Assembly: GCA_051867975.1 (NCBI GenBank)
Contig: JBJDZM010000022.1
Location: 1-14,641 of the forward strand
Reading direction: 5' to 3'
Origin: SVTX01 sp051867975
GTDB lineage: Bacteria; Bacillota; Clostridia; Oscillospirales; CAG-272
Length of the DNA stretch: 14,641 bases
The notes beneath the pieces are model-generated. The model searched no databases and was not told where the DNA came from. It was given only the letters and a program-made list of their open reading frames with translations. Numbering within the stretch: position 1 is the first letter of the stretch; every line of letters starts with the position of its first letter. Below, one piece after another: positions 1 to 7,177 of the stretch. The translations under genes were made by a program, and so were the position numbers.

Positions 1-61
1 TGAAAGGAATATGTGTAATTGAATCTTTGGCTGGGGGTGATTTAATTATACCAGAGAATCA

Positions 62-736
62 ATGAGACTGTTGGTGGCAGAAGACGATCCCAAGTTATTG
101 AAAACACTTGTTCATTTATTTGAATTAAATCACTATTTGGCAGACGGAGTGAACAACGGAAGCGATGCGCTTGAGTATGCCCTGACCGGTGAATATGACG
201 GTCTAGTATTTGATATTATGATGCCCGGAATGGACGGCGTAGCGGTTTTGAAAAAGCTGAGGCAAACCGGTCTTACTACACCCGCATTATTTCTAACCGC
301 AAAAACCGAAACATATCAAAGAGTAGAGGGACTGGATGCCGGCGCGGACGACTATTTGCCAAAACCCTTCTCTACGCCCGAGCTTTTGGCAAGAGTACGC
401 GCAATGCTGCGGAGAAAAGACAATTTCACACCGGATATTCTTGAATATAACGGTTTGCAGCTTAATCGCTCTACATACGAATTGAGTTTTAATGGAAGTA
501 TCCGTTCATTAAGCGGCAAGGAATTTCAGGTGATGGAGATGCTGATGCAAAGACCCGAAATGGTGGTTACAACGGAGCAATTCGTTACACATGTTTGGGG
601 GTGGGAGACAAACGTTGATACGAGTGTTGTATGGGTTCACATATCAAATATCAGAAAAAAGATAGAATCCATCGGCGCACACGTCGGGATCCGATTTGTC
701 AGAAATGCCGGATATGTTTTGGAGGAAAACAAATGA
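62..736 (+). CDS. OmpR/PhoB-family response regulator
   Basis: 224-residue two-component response regulator, a cytoplasmic DNA-binding transcription factor activated by its partner kinase. The receiver domain covers about residues 1-118: acidic pair D8/D9, phosphoacceptor D51 in the FDIMMPGMDG motif, switch Thr79 in LFLTAK, and conserved Lys101 in the LPKPF loop. A winged-helix Trans_reg_C domain covers about residues 128-222, ending in the typical VRNAGYVL hairpin. The full-length N-terminus (MRLLVAEDD) supports this ATG, although the Shine-Dalgarno is poor. A GTG at 38 is in frame but runs into a stop. The stop overlaps the ATG of the kinase gene (ATGA), so the two are translationally coupled. 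A likely target is the 11-bp-phased repeat array at 2041-2080 in front of the ABC transporter genes (inference). Family assignment is secure; the signal sensed is unknown. Confidence 0.97.
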   Translation: MRLLVAEDDPKLLKTLVHLFELNHYLADGVNNGSDALEYALTGEYDGLVFDIMMPGMDGVAVLKKLRQTGLTTPALFLTAKTETYQRVEGLDAGADDYLPKPFSTPELLARVRAMLRRKDNFTPDILEYNGLQLNRSTYELSFNGSIRSLSGKEFQVMEMLMQRPEMVVTTEQFVTHVWGWETNVDTSVVWVHISNIRKKIESIGAHVGIRFVRNAGYVLEENK

Positions 737-1977
737 TCTACCGACTTCAAAGAAAATTTATTCTGATAAGTGTCGTTTCTGTCTTTGCGGTAATTATTTT
801 GATGTTCAGCTTAATGACGGCATTCAGTATATCTTCTATGAATAACACATTGGACCTTCTTGCCGATAAAGTTTCTGCAGGCGGAGGAAATTTTCCGGAT
901 CTGTTCGGCAATAACAAAGTTCCAAAGCCAAATAAGACGTATGAACCTCGAGATAACGGTTACATAACACCGGAAACCAGATTTTCAACCCGTTATTTTA
1001 CTGTTTTTTTTGACAGTGAAGGTGAAGTTCAAAATACCAATACGGAATCTATTTTTTCCGTAACCGAGGAAACGGCTGTTGAATATGCAAAAAGCGTGAT
1101 CAATAAAAATCGGACAAGAGGATGGATTTCAAATTATCGCTACAACATATATAATACAGATTTTGGTAAAACCGTAGTATTCATAGACGGAAGCACCAAC
1201 CTTGCGTCGCTTTATCAGAGCGTTATCATTTCCGCAGTTGTTTTGTTCGGGTGCGCTTTTCTTGTGCTTGTTTTGATCACTCTGCTTTCCAAGCGTGTTG
1301 TGAAACCGATCGCCGAAAGCTACGAAAAGCAGAAGCAGTTTATTACAGATGCAAATCATGAGTTGAAAACTCCGCTTACCTTGATACTTGCCAATCTTGA
1401 TATTGCGGAAGCAGAGCTTGGTAAGAATGAATGGCTTGACGATATTCGAATTGAAGGAAAGCGAATGACCGAGCTTGTCAATCAATTGGTTGCACTTTCC
1501 CGCATGGATGAAAACGAACAAAAACTTGATGCAATTCAGATTCAACTCAGCGATATTGTCGCTGATACGGTATCGGATTTCAGTGTTCTTGCGTCAGAAA
1601 AAGAAAAAGAATTGTCTGCCGACATTGAACCGTCGATCACATGTATGGGCGATGAAACACTAATCCGCAGACTGCTGTCCATTCTTTTGGATAACGCATT
1701 GAAATACTGTGATACCGGCGGTGAGATAACGGTATCATTAAAACGAAGGCATCATGTTGTCTTAACGGTTGAAAATACCTATAAGGATATAGATAACGTG
1801 GAGCTTGACCGCTTGTTTGACAGGTTCTATCGCGCCGACAAGGCGAGAACTTTTACGGGAGGTTACGGTGTCGGACTTTCCATTGCAAAATCGATTGCCG
1901 AAAAGCATCGTGGGGAGATCACCGCTTACAAAAAAGGCAGTACGCATATAGGCTTCAAGGTAGTCATGAAGCAATGA
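733..1977 (+). CDS. Sensor histidine kinase, partner of the upstream regulator
   Basis: 414-residue membrane histidine kinase. The ATG at 733 was chosen because GGAGGAAA lies at 721-728, the ATG overlaps the regulator's TGA, and TM1 follows at once; the reading frame stays open upstream to 631, but those codons overlap the regulator gene. Layout: TM1 about 9-31, extracytoplasmic sensor region about 32-158, TM2 about 160-185, then a short linker and HisKA with phosphoacceptor His209 in DANHELKTPL. The HATPase_c domain follows, with N-box LLDNALKYC (Asn321), F-box LFDRFYRADKAR (about 361-372) and G2 box GGYGVGLSIAKS (about 376-387). The usual DxGxG G1 box is replaced by ENTYKDID (about 347-354), a variant seen in some Bacillota kinases that keep their activity. 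The sensor region is too short and generic to suggest a ligand. Confidence 0.96.
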   Translation: MIYRLQRKFILISVVSVFAVIILMFSLMTAFSISSMNNTLDLLADKVSAGGGNFPDLFGNNKVPKPNKTYEPRDNGYITPETRFSTRYFTVFFDSEGEVQNTNTESIFSVTEETAVEYAKSVINKNRTRGWISNYRYNIYNTDFGKTVVFIDGSTNLASLYQSVIISAVVLFGCAFLVLVLITLLSKRVVKPIAESYEKQKQFITDANHELKTPLTLILANLDIAEAELGKNEWLDDIRIEGKRMTELVNQLVALSRMDENEQKLDAIQIQLSDIVADTVSDFSVLASEKEKELSADIEPSITCMGDETLIRRLLSILLDNALKYCDTGGEITVSLKRRHHVVLTVENTYKDIDNVELDRLFDRFYRADKARTFTGGYGVGLSIAKSIAEKHRGEITAYKKGSTHIGFKVVMKQ

Positions 1978-1991
1978 TCGTTATGCTTTTG

Positions 1992-2026
1992 AAGGGATCA
2001 CAGAAATGTGGTCTCTTCTTTTTTTT
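1992..2026 (+). terminator. Rho-independent terminator after the two-component genes
   Basis: A 10-bp stem (1992-2001 with 2008-2017, two G-U pairs) has a 6-nt loop and is followed by C and eight T (2019-2026). It lies 15 bases after the kinase stop. It separates the two-component operon from the ABC operon, so the latter needs its own promoter. Confidence 0.88.
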
Positions 2027-2040
2027 GCTTCGATGCTGAC

Positions 2041-2080
2041 TTCACAAAACATTCACAACATTCTTTAGGGTGTCTTTAGG
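2041..2080 (+). promoter_or_regulatory. Candidate response-regulator operator: 11-bp-phased direct repeats
   Basis: TTCACAA occurs at 2041-2047 and 2052-2058, and TCTTTAGG at 2062-2069 and 2073-2080. Each pair is exactly 11 bp apart, and the whole array keeps roughly one-helical-turn phasing. OmpR/PhoB-family regulators bind as head-to-tail dimers to direct repeats with this 11-bp period. The array ends 9 bp before a TATAAT and occupies the place of a -35 element, as in activator-dependent promoters. The phasing is seen directly; binding by the regulator encoded at 62-736 is inferred from proximity. Confidence 0.7.
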
Positions 2081-2089
2081 ATGAGAGCG

Positions 2090-2095
2090 TATAAT
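2090..2095 (+). promoter_or_regulatory. -10 element of the ABC operon promoter
   Basis: A consensus TATAAT lies 37 bases upstream of the permease ATG. No TTGACA-like -35 is found at 16-18 bp; the position is filled by the TCTTTAGG repeats. This suggests a promoter that depends on an activator bound to those repeats. Confidence 0.65.
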
Positions 2096-2132
2096 TTCAA
2101 CATCAAAAAGAAAACCACGAGGAGGAATTTAT

Positions 2133-3737
2133 ATGTATATCATTAAAAATGCATTACGATGCATTGGTCGCTCAAAAGGAAGGAATATATTGATCGGAAT
2201 TATTTCGCTGGTCATTGCCGTTTCTGCCTGCATCGGGTTGTCCATAAGACAAGCCGCAGAAAGCGCAAAGCAATCAATTCTTGAGGGCATGACGGTAACG
2301 GCAACCATTTCTTATGACCGACAGTCTGCCATGAGCGGTCTGGGTGGAGGAAAAGGCAGCGGAAGCTTTGACCGGGGTCAATTTGCATCTATCATGGGAG
2401 GTGCGTCGTCGCTGACCTTGGAAGAATATAAGCTTTATGCGACTGCCGATTCGGTCTCCGATTTTTACTATACAATGACGGCATATTTTAATGGCTCGGA
2501 TGGTTTTGAACCGGTGAGCACCGATGAAACATCGGATGATAGCGGCGGAACGCTGAACGGAACCCTCGAAGATGGTTCTTCGGATGAGACTGGAAGAGGC
2601 AAAGGCGGGTTTGGAAATATGATGAGTGCCGGTGATTTTAAGATCGTCGGATACAGCGGTGAATCTGCAATGGTTGATTTTATTTCCGGCGTTTCTTCCA
2701 TAACGGACGGTACCGTCTTTGCGGAGCAGACGGAAGAATATGTTTGTATCATTTCCGAAGAGCTTGCCGTTTTTAACAATCTGTCTGTCGGAGATTCTAT
2801 TATCATCGCCAATCCGTCTCTTGATACGGAAACTTATGAACTGAAGATATGTGGAATCTACACAAGTTCCGAGACGAACAACATTCCCTCCTCAATGTTC
2901 GGCGCGGGAGAAGACCCCGCAAATCAGATCTATATGAGCGCTGCCGCACTTCAAAAGATTCTTGATGACTCGGAGAAAGCGTCTGCCAGCGTTACGGATG
3001 AAAATACCGAAGTGGCAACTACAGGTGCGATAATGTCTACCCTGTCCGCCACGTATGTTTTTGCGGATACGGATGCGTACTATGCCTTTGAAGCAGAGGC
3101 GCGTGCACTCGGTCTGGCAGAGACTTACACGATTTCTTCTGCAGATATTACTTCTTTTGAGAACGGTATGACGCCTTTGAATACACTCAGTACGATGGCA
3201 GGATGGTTTTTGGTCGTTATCCTTATAATCGGCGCGATCATCCTTGTTGTACTCAATATCTTTAATGTCAGAGAACGCAAATATGAGGTCGGAGTACTTA
3301 CCGCGATGGGAATGAAGAAATGGAAGGTTGCCGCACAGTTTATGTGCGAAATCCTTGTTGTAACAATGATTGCCATTGTGATAGGCGCGGGAATCGGTGC
3401 CGTAAGTTCTGTTCCTGTGACAAATGTATTGCTTGAAAATCAAGTATCAGTCCAACAGTCCGAAAGCAACCGTATTGAAAGCAATTTCGGGCGCGGCGGT
3501 TCGGTGAGCAACGGCGTTTCCTCTGATATTTCGGGGAATGTGCAGAGCAACAATAAGTTCGGCAACATGATGAACAGCGCGGCAAACTATATCACGGAGG
3601 TCAACTCCGCCACCAATTTTACCGTAGTGCTTCAGATGATCGTCATCGGATTATTGCTGACGCTGATTGCGAGCATGGCTTCCGTACTCTTTATTATGCG
3701 TTATGATCCGCTGAAAATACTCGCAAACCGTGATTGA
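2133..3737 (+). CDS. FtsX/MacB-type ABC transporter permease
   Basis: 534-residue membrane subunit of an ABC transporter of the MacB/FtsX class. These machines work on the outer face of the membrane (protein or peptide release, lipoprotein handling, mechanotransmission) rather than as ordinary channels. TM1 is at about 18-38, followed by a large extracytoplasmic domain (about 40-350), TM2 about 356-377, TM3 about 402-428 and TM4 about 498-522. The FtsX core signature is clear between TM2 and TM3 (about 379-406: RERKYEVGVLTAMG, then a Glu at 406), and the protein ends in the typical YDPLKIL tail. The extracytoplasmic part is unusual: Gly/Ser/Met-rich segments at about 67-92 and 153-166 and an Asn/Ser-rich stretch at 436-484 between TM3 and TM4. 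GAGGAGG lies 7 bases before the ATG. The gene sits directly behind the repeat-controlled promoter and is followed by its ATPase. The substrate is unknown; the lipoprotein at 4425-6680 is an obvious candidate client (inference). Confidence 0.93.
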   Translation: MYIIKNALRCIGRSKGRNILIGIISLVIAVSACIGLSIRQAAESAKQSILEGMTVTATISYDRQSAMSGLGGGKGSGSFDRGQFASIMGGASSLTLEEYKLYATADSVSDFYYTMTAYFNGSDGFEPVSTDETSDDSGGTLNGTLEDGSSDETGRGKGGFGNMMSAGDFKIVGYSGESAMVDFISGVSSITDGTVFAEQTEEYVCIISEELAVFNNLSVGDSIIIANPSLDTETYELKICGIYTSSETNNIPSSMFGAGEDPANQIYMSAAALQKILDDSEKASASVTDENTEVATTGAIMSTLSATYVFADTDAYYAFEAEARALGLAETYTISSADITSFENGMTPLNTLSTMAGWFLVVILIIGAIILVVLNIFNVRERKYEVGVLTAMGMKKWKVAAQFMCEILVVTMIAIVIGAGIGAVSSVPVTNVLLENQVSVQQSESNRIESNFGRGGSVSNGVSSDISGNVQSNNKFGNMMNSAANYITEVNSATNFTVVLQMIVIGLLLTLIASMASVLFIMRYDPLKILANRD

Positions 3738-3753
3738 GAAAGGAGAAAGGCAA

Positions 3754-4428
3754 ATGGCTATTTTATCGCTTCAAAATATATGTTTTTCATATGACAAAAC
3801 CCCTGTGCTGAAAGATATTTCTTATGAATTTGAAAAAGGAAGACTCTATTGTATTGTCGGTAAATCCGGAGCGGGAAAAACGACTCTTCTTTCTCTTCTC
3901 TCGGGACTGACTTCTCCGGACAGCGGAACGATTCTGTATGACGGAGATGATGTTGCCAAAATAGACAAATATAAATTCAGAAGTAAATATATCGGCGTTG
4001 TGTTCCAAAGTTACAATCTGCTCACCAAATATACTGCGCTCGAAAACGTGATATTAGCAATGGACGTTGCCGGATATAAAACAGAAAGAAAGAGGCAAAA
4101 AGCGCTTGAATTATTGGAAAGTGTCGGGCTTGATGAAGATGAAGCCGAAAGACGCGTTCTGAAGCTTTCCGGCGGTCAGCAACAACGTGTGGCAATTGCA
4201 AGAGCACTCTCCTATGATCCCGATATCATCCTGGCAGATGAACCTACAGGAAACCTTGACAGAGAGACGCAGGGCGAGATCATGGAGATCTTCCGTGCGC
4301 TTGCAAAGCAGGGGAAATGTGTGATTTTGGTCAGTCACTCCCCCGATGTGGCTGAAATGTGTGATGAGCGTTACGAACTTACCAAACCGACTAAAAAAAC
4401 GCGAAATGCAGGAGGAAAAAAAGCATGA
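3754..4428 (+). CDS. ABC transporter ATP-binding protein (MacB/LolD type)
   Basis: 224-residue cytoplasmic ATPase that powers the permease encoded just upstream. All motifs are intact: Walker A GKSGAGKT (36-43), Q-loop Gln85 in VVFQSYNLL, signature LSGGQQQR (138-145), Walker B IILADE (158-163) followed by PTGNLD, and H-loop His195. The order and spacing match the LolD/MacB/FtsE class. The ATG at 3754 is preferred over an in-frame GTG at 3730, because AAGGAGA lies 8 bases before the ATG and the GTG lies inside the permease gene. The permease stop is 16 bases upstream. The stop of this gene overlaps the lipoprotein ATG (ATGA), so the three genes form a coupled operon. Confidence 0.96.
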   Translation: MAILSLQNICFSYDKTPVLKDISYEFEKGRLYCIVGKSGAGKTTLLSLLSGLTSPDSGTILYDGDDVAKIDKYKFRSKYIGVVFQSYNLLTKYTALENVILAMDVAGYKTERKRQKALELLESVGLDEDEAERRVLKLSGGQQQRVAIARALSYDPDIILADEPTGNLDRETQGEIMEIFRALAKQGKCVILVSHSPDVAEMCDERYELTKPTKKTRNAGGKKA

Positions 4429-6680
4429 AAAAACTAACTTTACTTGCTCTGTTACTGACAGCAACACTTCTTATTTCAATGGTATTCGTATCATGCGACA
4501 TTGGTACGGGCGAAAAAAATACCAATAATGAAACAACGCAAAATGTCAGCGAACCCGATGAGACAACCGACAACGTCGATGAGATCAATACGGACGAAAC
4601 GGACGAAGAGACAACGCAGGATATCAGCGAAACGAACGAAGAAACAACGCAGGATATCAGCGAAACGAGCGAAGAAACAACGCAGGATATCAGCGGAAAC
4701 GATGAAACTACCGACAACACCGATGAAAACAATACGGAAAAAACAAGCGAAGAAACAACTCAAAGTGAAGAGCTCTCATTGACTATCACCTGCCTTGATG
4801 GCAGCGCCGATTGCTACTCCATTGTCGGCAACACGGTCACGTTTACATCATTGTCAGAGGATTCTGTTTATGCTATCTCGGGAGGGCTTGCAGGAAATCT
4901 TGTCATTGACGTGGGAGACGATTACAAATTTGAACTTGAAATGCATGGATTGACGATTTGGTGTGATAATACCGAACCTGTCTCGATCATCAGCGGTGAC
5001 GAGGTCACGCTTACGGCAAAGAAAGGATACGAAAACTTTATCTATGATCTGCGAGAAACGGTAGCCGAGGATGACGAAACACAACATTCGGCGGCAATCT
5101 ATTCAACCGTGGATCTATGCATAGGCGGAAAAGGATCCTTAACGATTGAGTCGGAAAACAACAATGGTATTCATACCAAGGATGATCTGGAAGTGAAAAA
5201 CCTGACGCTGTCTGTAACTTGCGTGGATAACGCCCTCAAGGGCAACGACAGTGTGACCGTGGAAAGCGGAACGCTCACCCTGATTGCGACCGCGGGAGAC
5301 GGCATCAAAACCTCTAATACTGATATTTCATCCAAGGGCAATCAAAGAGGAACCGTGACTATTTCAGGCGGAACTATCAATATATATGCTGCTTGCGACG
5401 GTATCGACGCAGCATATGATGTCCTCATCGATGAGACTGAAGGAACGGTTATACTAAACATTTATACTGACAAATACTCCGAATATTCCGAAGAGGTTGC
5501 CGTTGTGTCGGAGGATATACGTTATATCCGATTTACAAATGACAGTTACAGTTATTCCATCAAGTATTACAACAGTACAACCGGGGAATACGAATGGGTC
5601 AATGCCACTTACTTCAAGAGTGTATCAAGCGGAAGAACCACATATTATTACTATTCGCTTCCGATAGCAGAGGGGTATGATAAGTTCCGATTCTTTATGT
5701 ATTCGTCATCACAGGTGCAGGGACAGGATACGGATTATACCGTTTGTTCTGATTACTTGACATGGAACGATTCGTGCGATACTTTTGCTCTTTCTCAGAG
5801 TGGCAGTTCGTTAAAATACAGTTGGACGAACTATACAACCTCCGGCACCGGAAATATGGGTGGTATGCAGAGCGGAAACACCGACAAGGGTGACCATTCC
5901 ACAAAAGGAATAAAGGCAGGAAATTCGATAACGATTCAGGCAGGTACGATCAATATCAAGTCTTATGATGACGCGGTTCATGCGAACAATGATGATGCCT
6001 TGGAAAACGGAGAGATACCGACAGGAGATGTTGTGATTGAGGGCGGTATATTGACTATATACACCAATGACGATGGAATTCATGCCGACGGAACACTGAC
6101 CATATCAGGCGGAACGGTAAATGTCACAAACAGTTATGAAGGACTCGAAGGCACTTATATCAAAATTACAGGCGGTAATATTTCCGTTGTATCTTCGGAT
6201 GACGGTATAAATTCTACCGTAAAAACCGGAACGGGTATTACGATAAGCGGAGGAACAGTTTATATATATGCAAAAGGCGACGGCCTTGACTGCAATAGTA
6301 CCACTTCTTACAGCGGTATCGCATTTGATGGCGGATGCACGACAATCATCTGCAATTCGAGCGGAAATTCCGCAATTGATACCGAGGCGGGATACAAATA
6401 TACCGGCGGAAGCGTTATCGCTGTTATGACGTCAGGCGGAATGACGAGTGAAAGCACAAGATGTGCAGATTTTTCAAGCATTGCGACAAGCAAAACGATA
6501 AGTCTTACGTCCGGATCATATCTGACGGTTTCAAAAAGTTCGGATGAGATAGTTTGCGTGAAAATGCCGTGCAGTATTTCCTCTGCGTTGGTAATCTATC
6601 TCGGTGACAATTCCGCAACCATGAGCACCTCCACTGCATCATCTGTTATCGTTGATGACAATGGAGTATGTTGGAATTAA
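4425..6680 (+). CDS. Surface lipoprotein with Cthe_2159-like (DUF4353) beta-helix carbohydrate-binding domain
   Basis: 751 residues, probably an anchored surface protein that binds polysaccharide. The N-terminus has a lipoprotein signal: MKK, a hydrophobic run, then FVSC with Cys24 as the lipidation site. Residues 25-117 are a Thr/Glu/Asp-rich linker containing three 11-residue repeats (EETTQDISETS type). From about 118 the chain is a succession of beta-helix coils with recurring ISGGTxNI / DDGIHA / GDGI patterns (for example 311-328, 501-520, 536-554, 557-572, 580-596, 605-622). This pattern matches Clostridium thermocellum Cthe_2159, described as a pectin/polygalacturonate-binding parallel beta-helix. 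An aromatic-rich segment at about 345-470, with no such repeats, splits the helix in two. AGGAGG lies 8-13 bases before the ATG, which overlaps the ATPase stop. The protein could also be an adhesin or a scaffold for exopolysaccharide. Family fairly sure, ligand unknown. Confidence 0.85.
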   Translation: MKKLTLLALLLTATLLISMVFVSCDIGTGEKNTNNETTQNVSEPDETTDNVDEINTDETDEETTQDISETNEETTQDISETSEETTQDISGNDETTDNTDENNTEKTSEETTQSEELSLTITCLDGSADCYSIVGNTVTFTSLSEDSVYAISGGLAGNLVIDVGDDYKFELEMHGLTIWCDNTEPVSIISGDEVTLTAKKGYENFIYDLRETVAEDDETQHSAAIYSTVDLCIGGKGSLTIESENNNGIHTKDDLEVKNLTLSVTCVDNALKGNDSVTVESGTLTLIATAGDGIKTSNTDISSKGNQRGTVTISGGTINIYAACDGIDAAYDVLIDETEGTVILNIYTDKYSEYSEEVAVVSEDIRYIRFTNDSYSYSIKYYNSTTGEYEWVNATYFKSVSSGRTTYYYYSLPIAEGYDKFRFFMYSSSQVQGQDTDYTVCSDYLTWNDSCDTFALSQSGSSLKYSWTNYTTSGTGNMGGMQSGNTDKGDHSTKGIKAGNSITIQAGTINIKSYDDAVHANNDDALENGEIPTGDVVIEGGILTIYTNDDGIHADGTLTISGGTVNVTNSYEGLEGTYIKITGGNISVVSSDDGINSTVKTGTGITISGGTVYIYAKGDGLDCNSTTSYSGIAFDGGCTTIICNSSGNSAIDTEAGYKYTGGSVIAVMTSGGMTSESTRCADFSSIATSKTISLTSGSYLTVSKSSDEIVCVKMPCSISSALVIYLGDNSATMSTSTASSVIVDDNGVCWN
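4605..4703 (+). repeat. Three tandem 33-bp repeats in the lipoprotein linker
   Basis: Units start at 4605, 4638 and 4671, each beginning GAAGARACAACGCAGGATAT. They are nearly identical at DNA level, the third diverging at its end. Degenerate partial copies lie on both sides (around 4530-4560 and 4750-4765). Each encodes 11 residues, so unit gain or loss keeps the frame. This is a potentially length-variable spacer between the lipid anchor and the beta-helix. Confidence 0.93.
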
Positions 6681-6709
6681 CCGTTGCGCGAAAAAGTAGA
6701 CGCATTAAG

Positions 6710-6740
6710 AATGAACCGGTTTATTTCAAGCCGGTTCATT
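6710..6740. terminator. Perfect 10-bp hairpin after the lipoprotein gene
   Basis: AATGAACCGG (6710-6719) pairs perfectly with CCGGTTCATT (6731-6740) across an 11-nt loop. No T-tract follows on either strand, so it is probably a 3'-end stabilising hairpin or a weak terminator. It lies 29 bases after the lipoprotein stop. Confidence 0.5.
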
Positions 6741-6757
6741 ATATTGCATCTTCAGTA

Positions 6758-6799
6758 GAAAAAATCCATCACAGGCTTTCGTCCATGATGGATTTTTTC
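6758..6799. terminator. Bidirectional Rho-independent terminator
   Basis: A perfect stem of 13-14 bp (6758-6771 with 6786-6799) has a 14-nt loop, A6 at the start of the left arm and T6 at the end of the right arm. A T-tract is therefore present on both strands. It can end transcription from the lipoprotein operon on the plus strand and from the rubredoxin gene on the minus strand. Confidence 0.88.
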
Positions 6800-6874
6800 T
6801 GTCCTACTCGGTCAGTGTGATTTCTTAGTAAAGGACATCGCGCTTTCTCTTGCCGGCTTTTCATTTTTAGCTTT

Positions 6875-7048
6875 TTATTCATCTTCAAGCTCGACAGCCT
6901 CAAAGTCGTCTTTCGATGCGCCGCACAACGGACATTCCCAACTATCGGGCAGGTCCTCAAAATCGGTGCCCTGCTCTATTCCATGCTCATCATCGCCGAT
7001 TTTTGAATTATATTCGTAGCCGCAAAGCTCGCAAACGTATATTTTCAT
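6875..7048 (-). CDS. Rubredoxin
   Basis: 57-residue one-iron electron carrier, cytoplasmic, typical of anaerobes. It usually feeds electrons to oxygen- or peroxide-reducing enzymes or other redox partners. The four iron ligands are in standard places: C6 and C9 in CELCGYEY, C39 and C42 in CPLCGASK, with the usual DLPDSWECP stretch between. The length matches classical rubredoxins (about 52-55 residues) with a short acidic tail. Start at 7048: AGGAGG lies just upstream on the minus strand (7054-7060). The frame runs 14 codons further to 7090, but that extension carries no family similarity and lies across the ribosome binding site. The gene is single, divergent from the flippase gene, and ends 75 bases before the bidirectional terminator. 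Confidence 0.97.
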   Translation of the reverse strand: MKIYVCELCGYEYNSKIGDDEHGIEQGTDFEDLPDSWECPLCGASKDDFEAVELEDE

Positions 7049-7108
7049 GTCTTGCCTCCTTGTTTTTTTACCATGATATGCATTACACACAGGGATATTG
7101 ACACATAC

Positions 7109-7120
7109 ATTCGTTCGAAT
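7109..7120. promoter_or_regulatory. Inverted repeat in the rubredoxin/flippase divergent region
   Basis: ATTCG-TT-CGAAT is a perfect 5+5 palindrome about midway between the two divergent starts (7048 and 7178). It lies just downstream of a TTGACA at 7098-7103 and could be a small operator. It is short enough to arise by chance. Confidence 0.25.
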
Positions 7121-7142
7121 AAAAATATTCTCTCTGTCATAC

Positions 7143-7148
7143 TATAAT
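7143..7148 (+). promoter_or_regulatory. Likely -10 element for the flippase gene
   Basis: Consensus TATAAT 29 bases before the flippase ATG. No convincing -35 is seen at 16-18 bp upstream, so this call rests on the hexamer and its position. Confidence 0.4.
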
Positions 7149-7177
7149 ATGAAAAAACAAAAAGGAAGACAGAGAAA

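Noticed and set aside
1..61. Promoter for the response regulator gene
   Set aside because: A TTGAAT at 19-24 exists, but no acceptable -10 lies 16-18 bp downstream; the promoter may be left of the window.
631..732. Upstream extension of the histidine kinase reading frame
   Set aside because: It overlaps the response regulator gene in another frame, shows no family similarity, and GGAGGAAA directly precedes the ATG at 733.
2892..3443. 183-codon open frame antisense to the permease
   Set aside because: It is Arg/His/Cys-rich without a recognisable domain, has no ribosome binding site that fits, and lies inside a clear FtsX-family gene. It is a frame shadow.
4605..4703. CRISPR array
   Set aside because: The 33-bp units are directly adjacent without spacers and are in frame inside a protein gene.
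4501..4782. Lys/Arg-rich open frame and antisense frames across the 33-bp repeats
   Set aside because: They result from the repetitive linker DNA of the lipoprotein gene read in other frames; the repeats force long open frames.
7098..7126. TTGACA at 7098 as -35 of the flippase promoter
   Set aside because: The best partner at 16 bp is TAAAAA, a poor -10, and the consensus TATAAT at 7143 is much too far away to pair with it.
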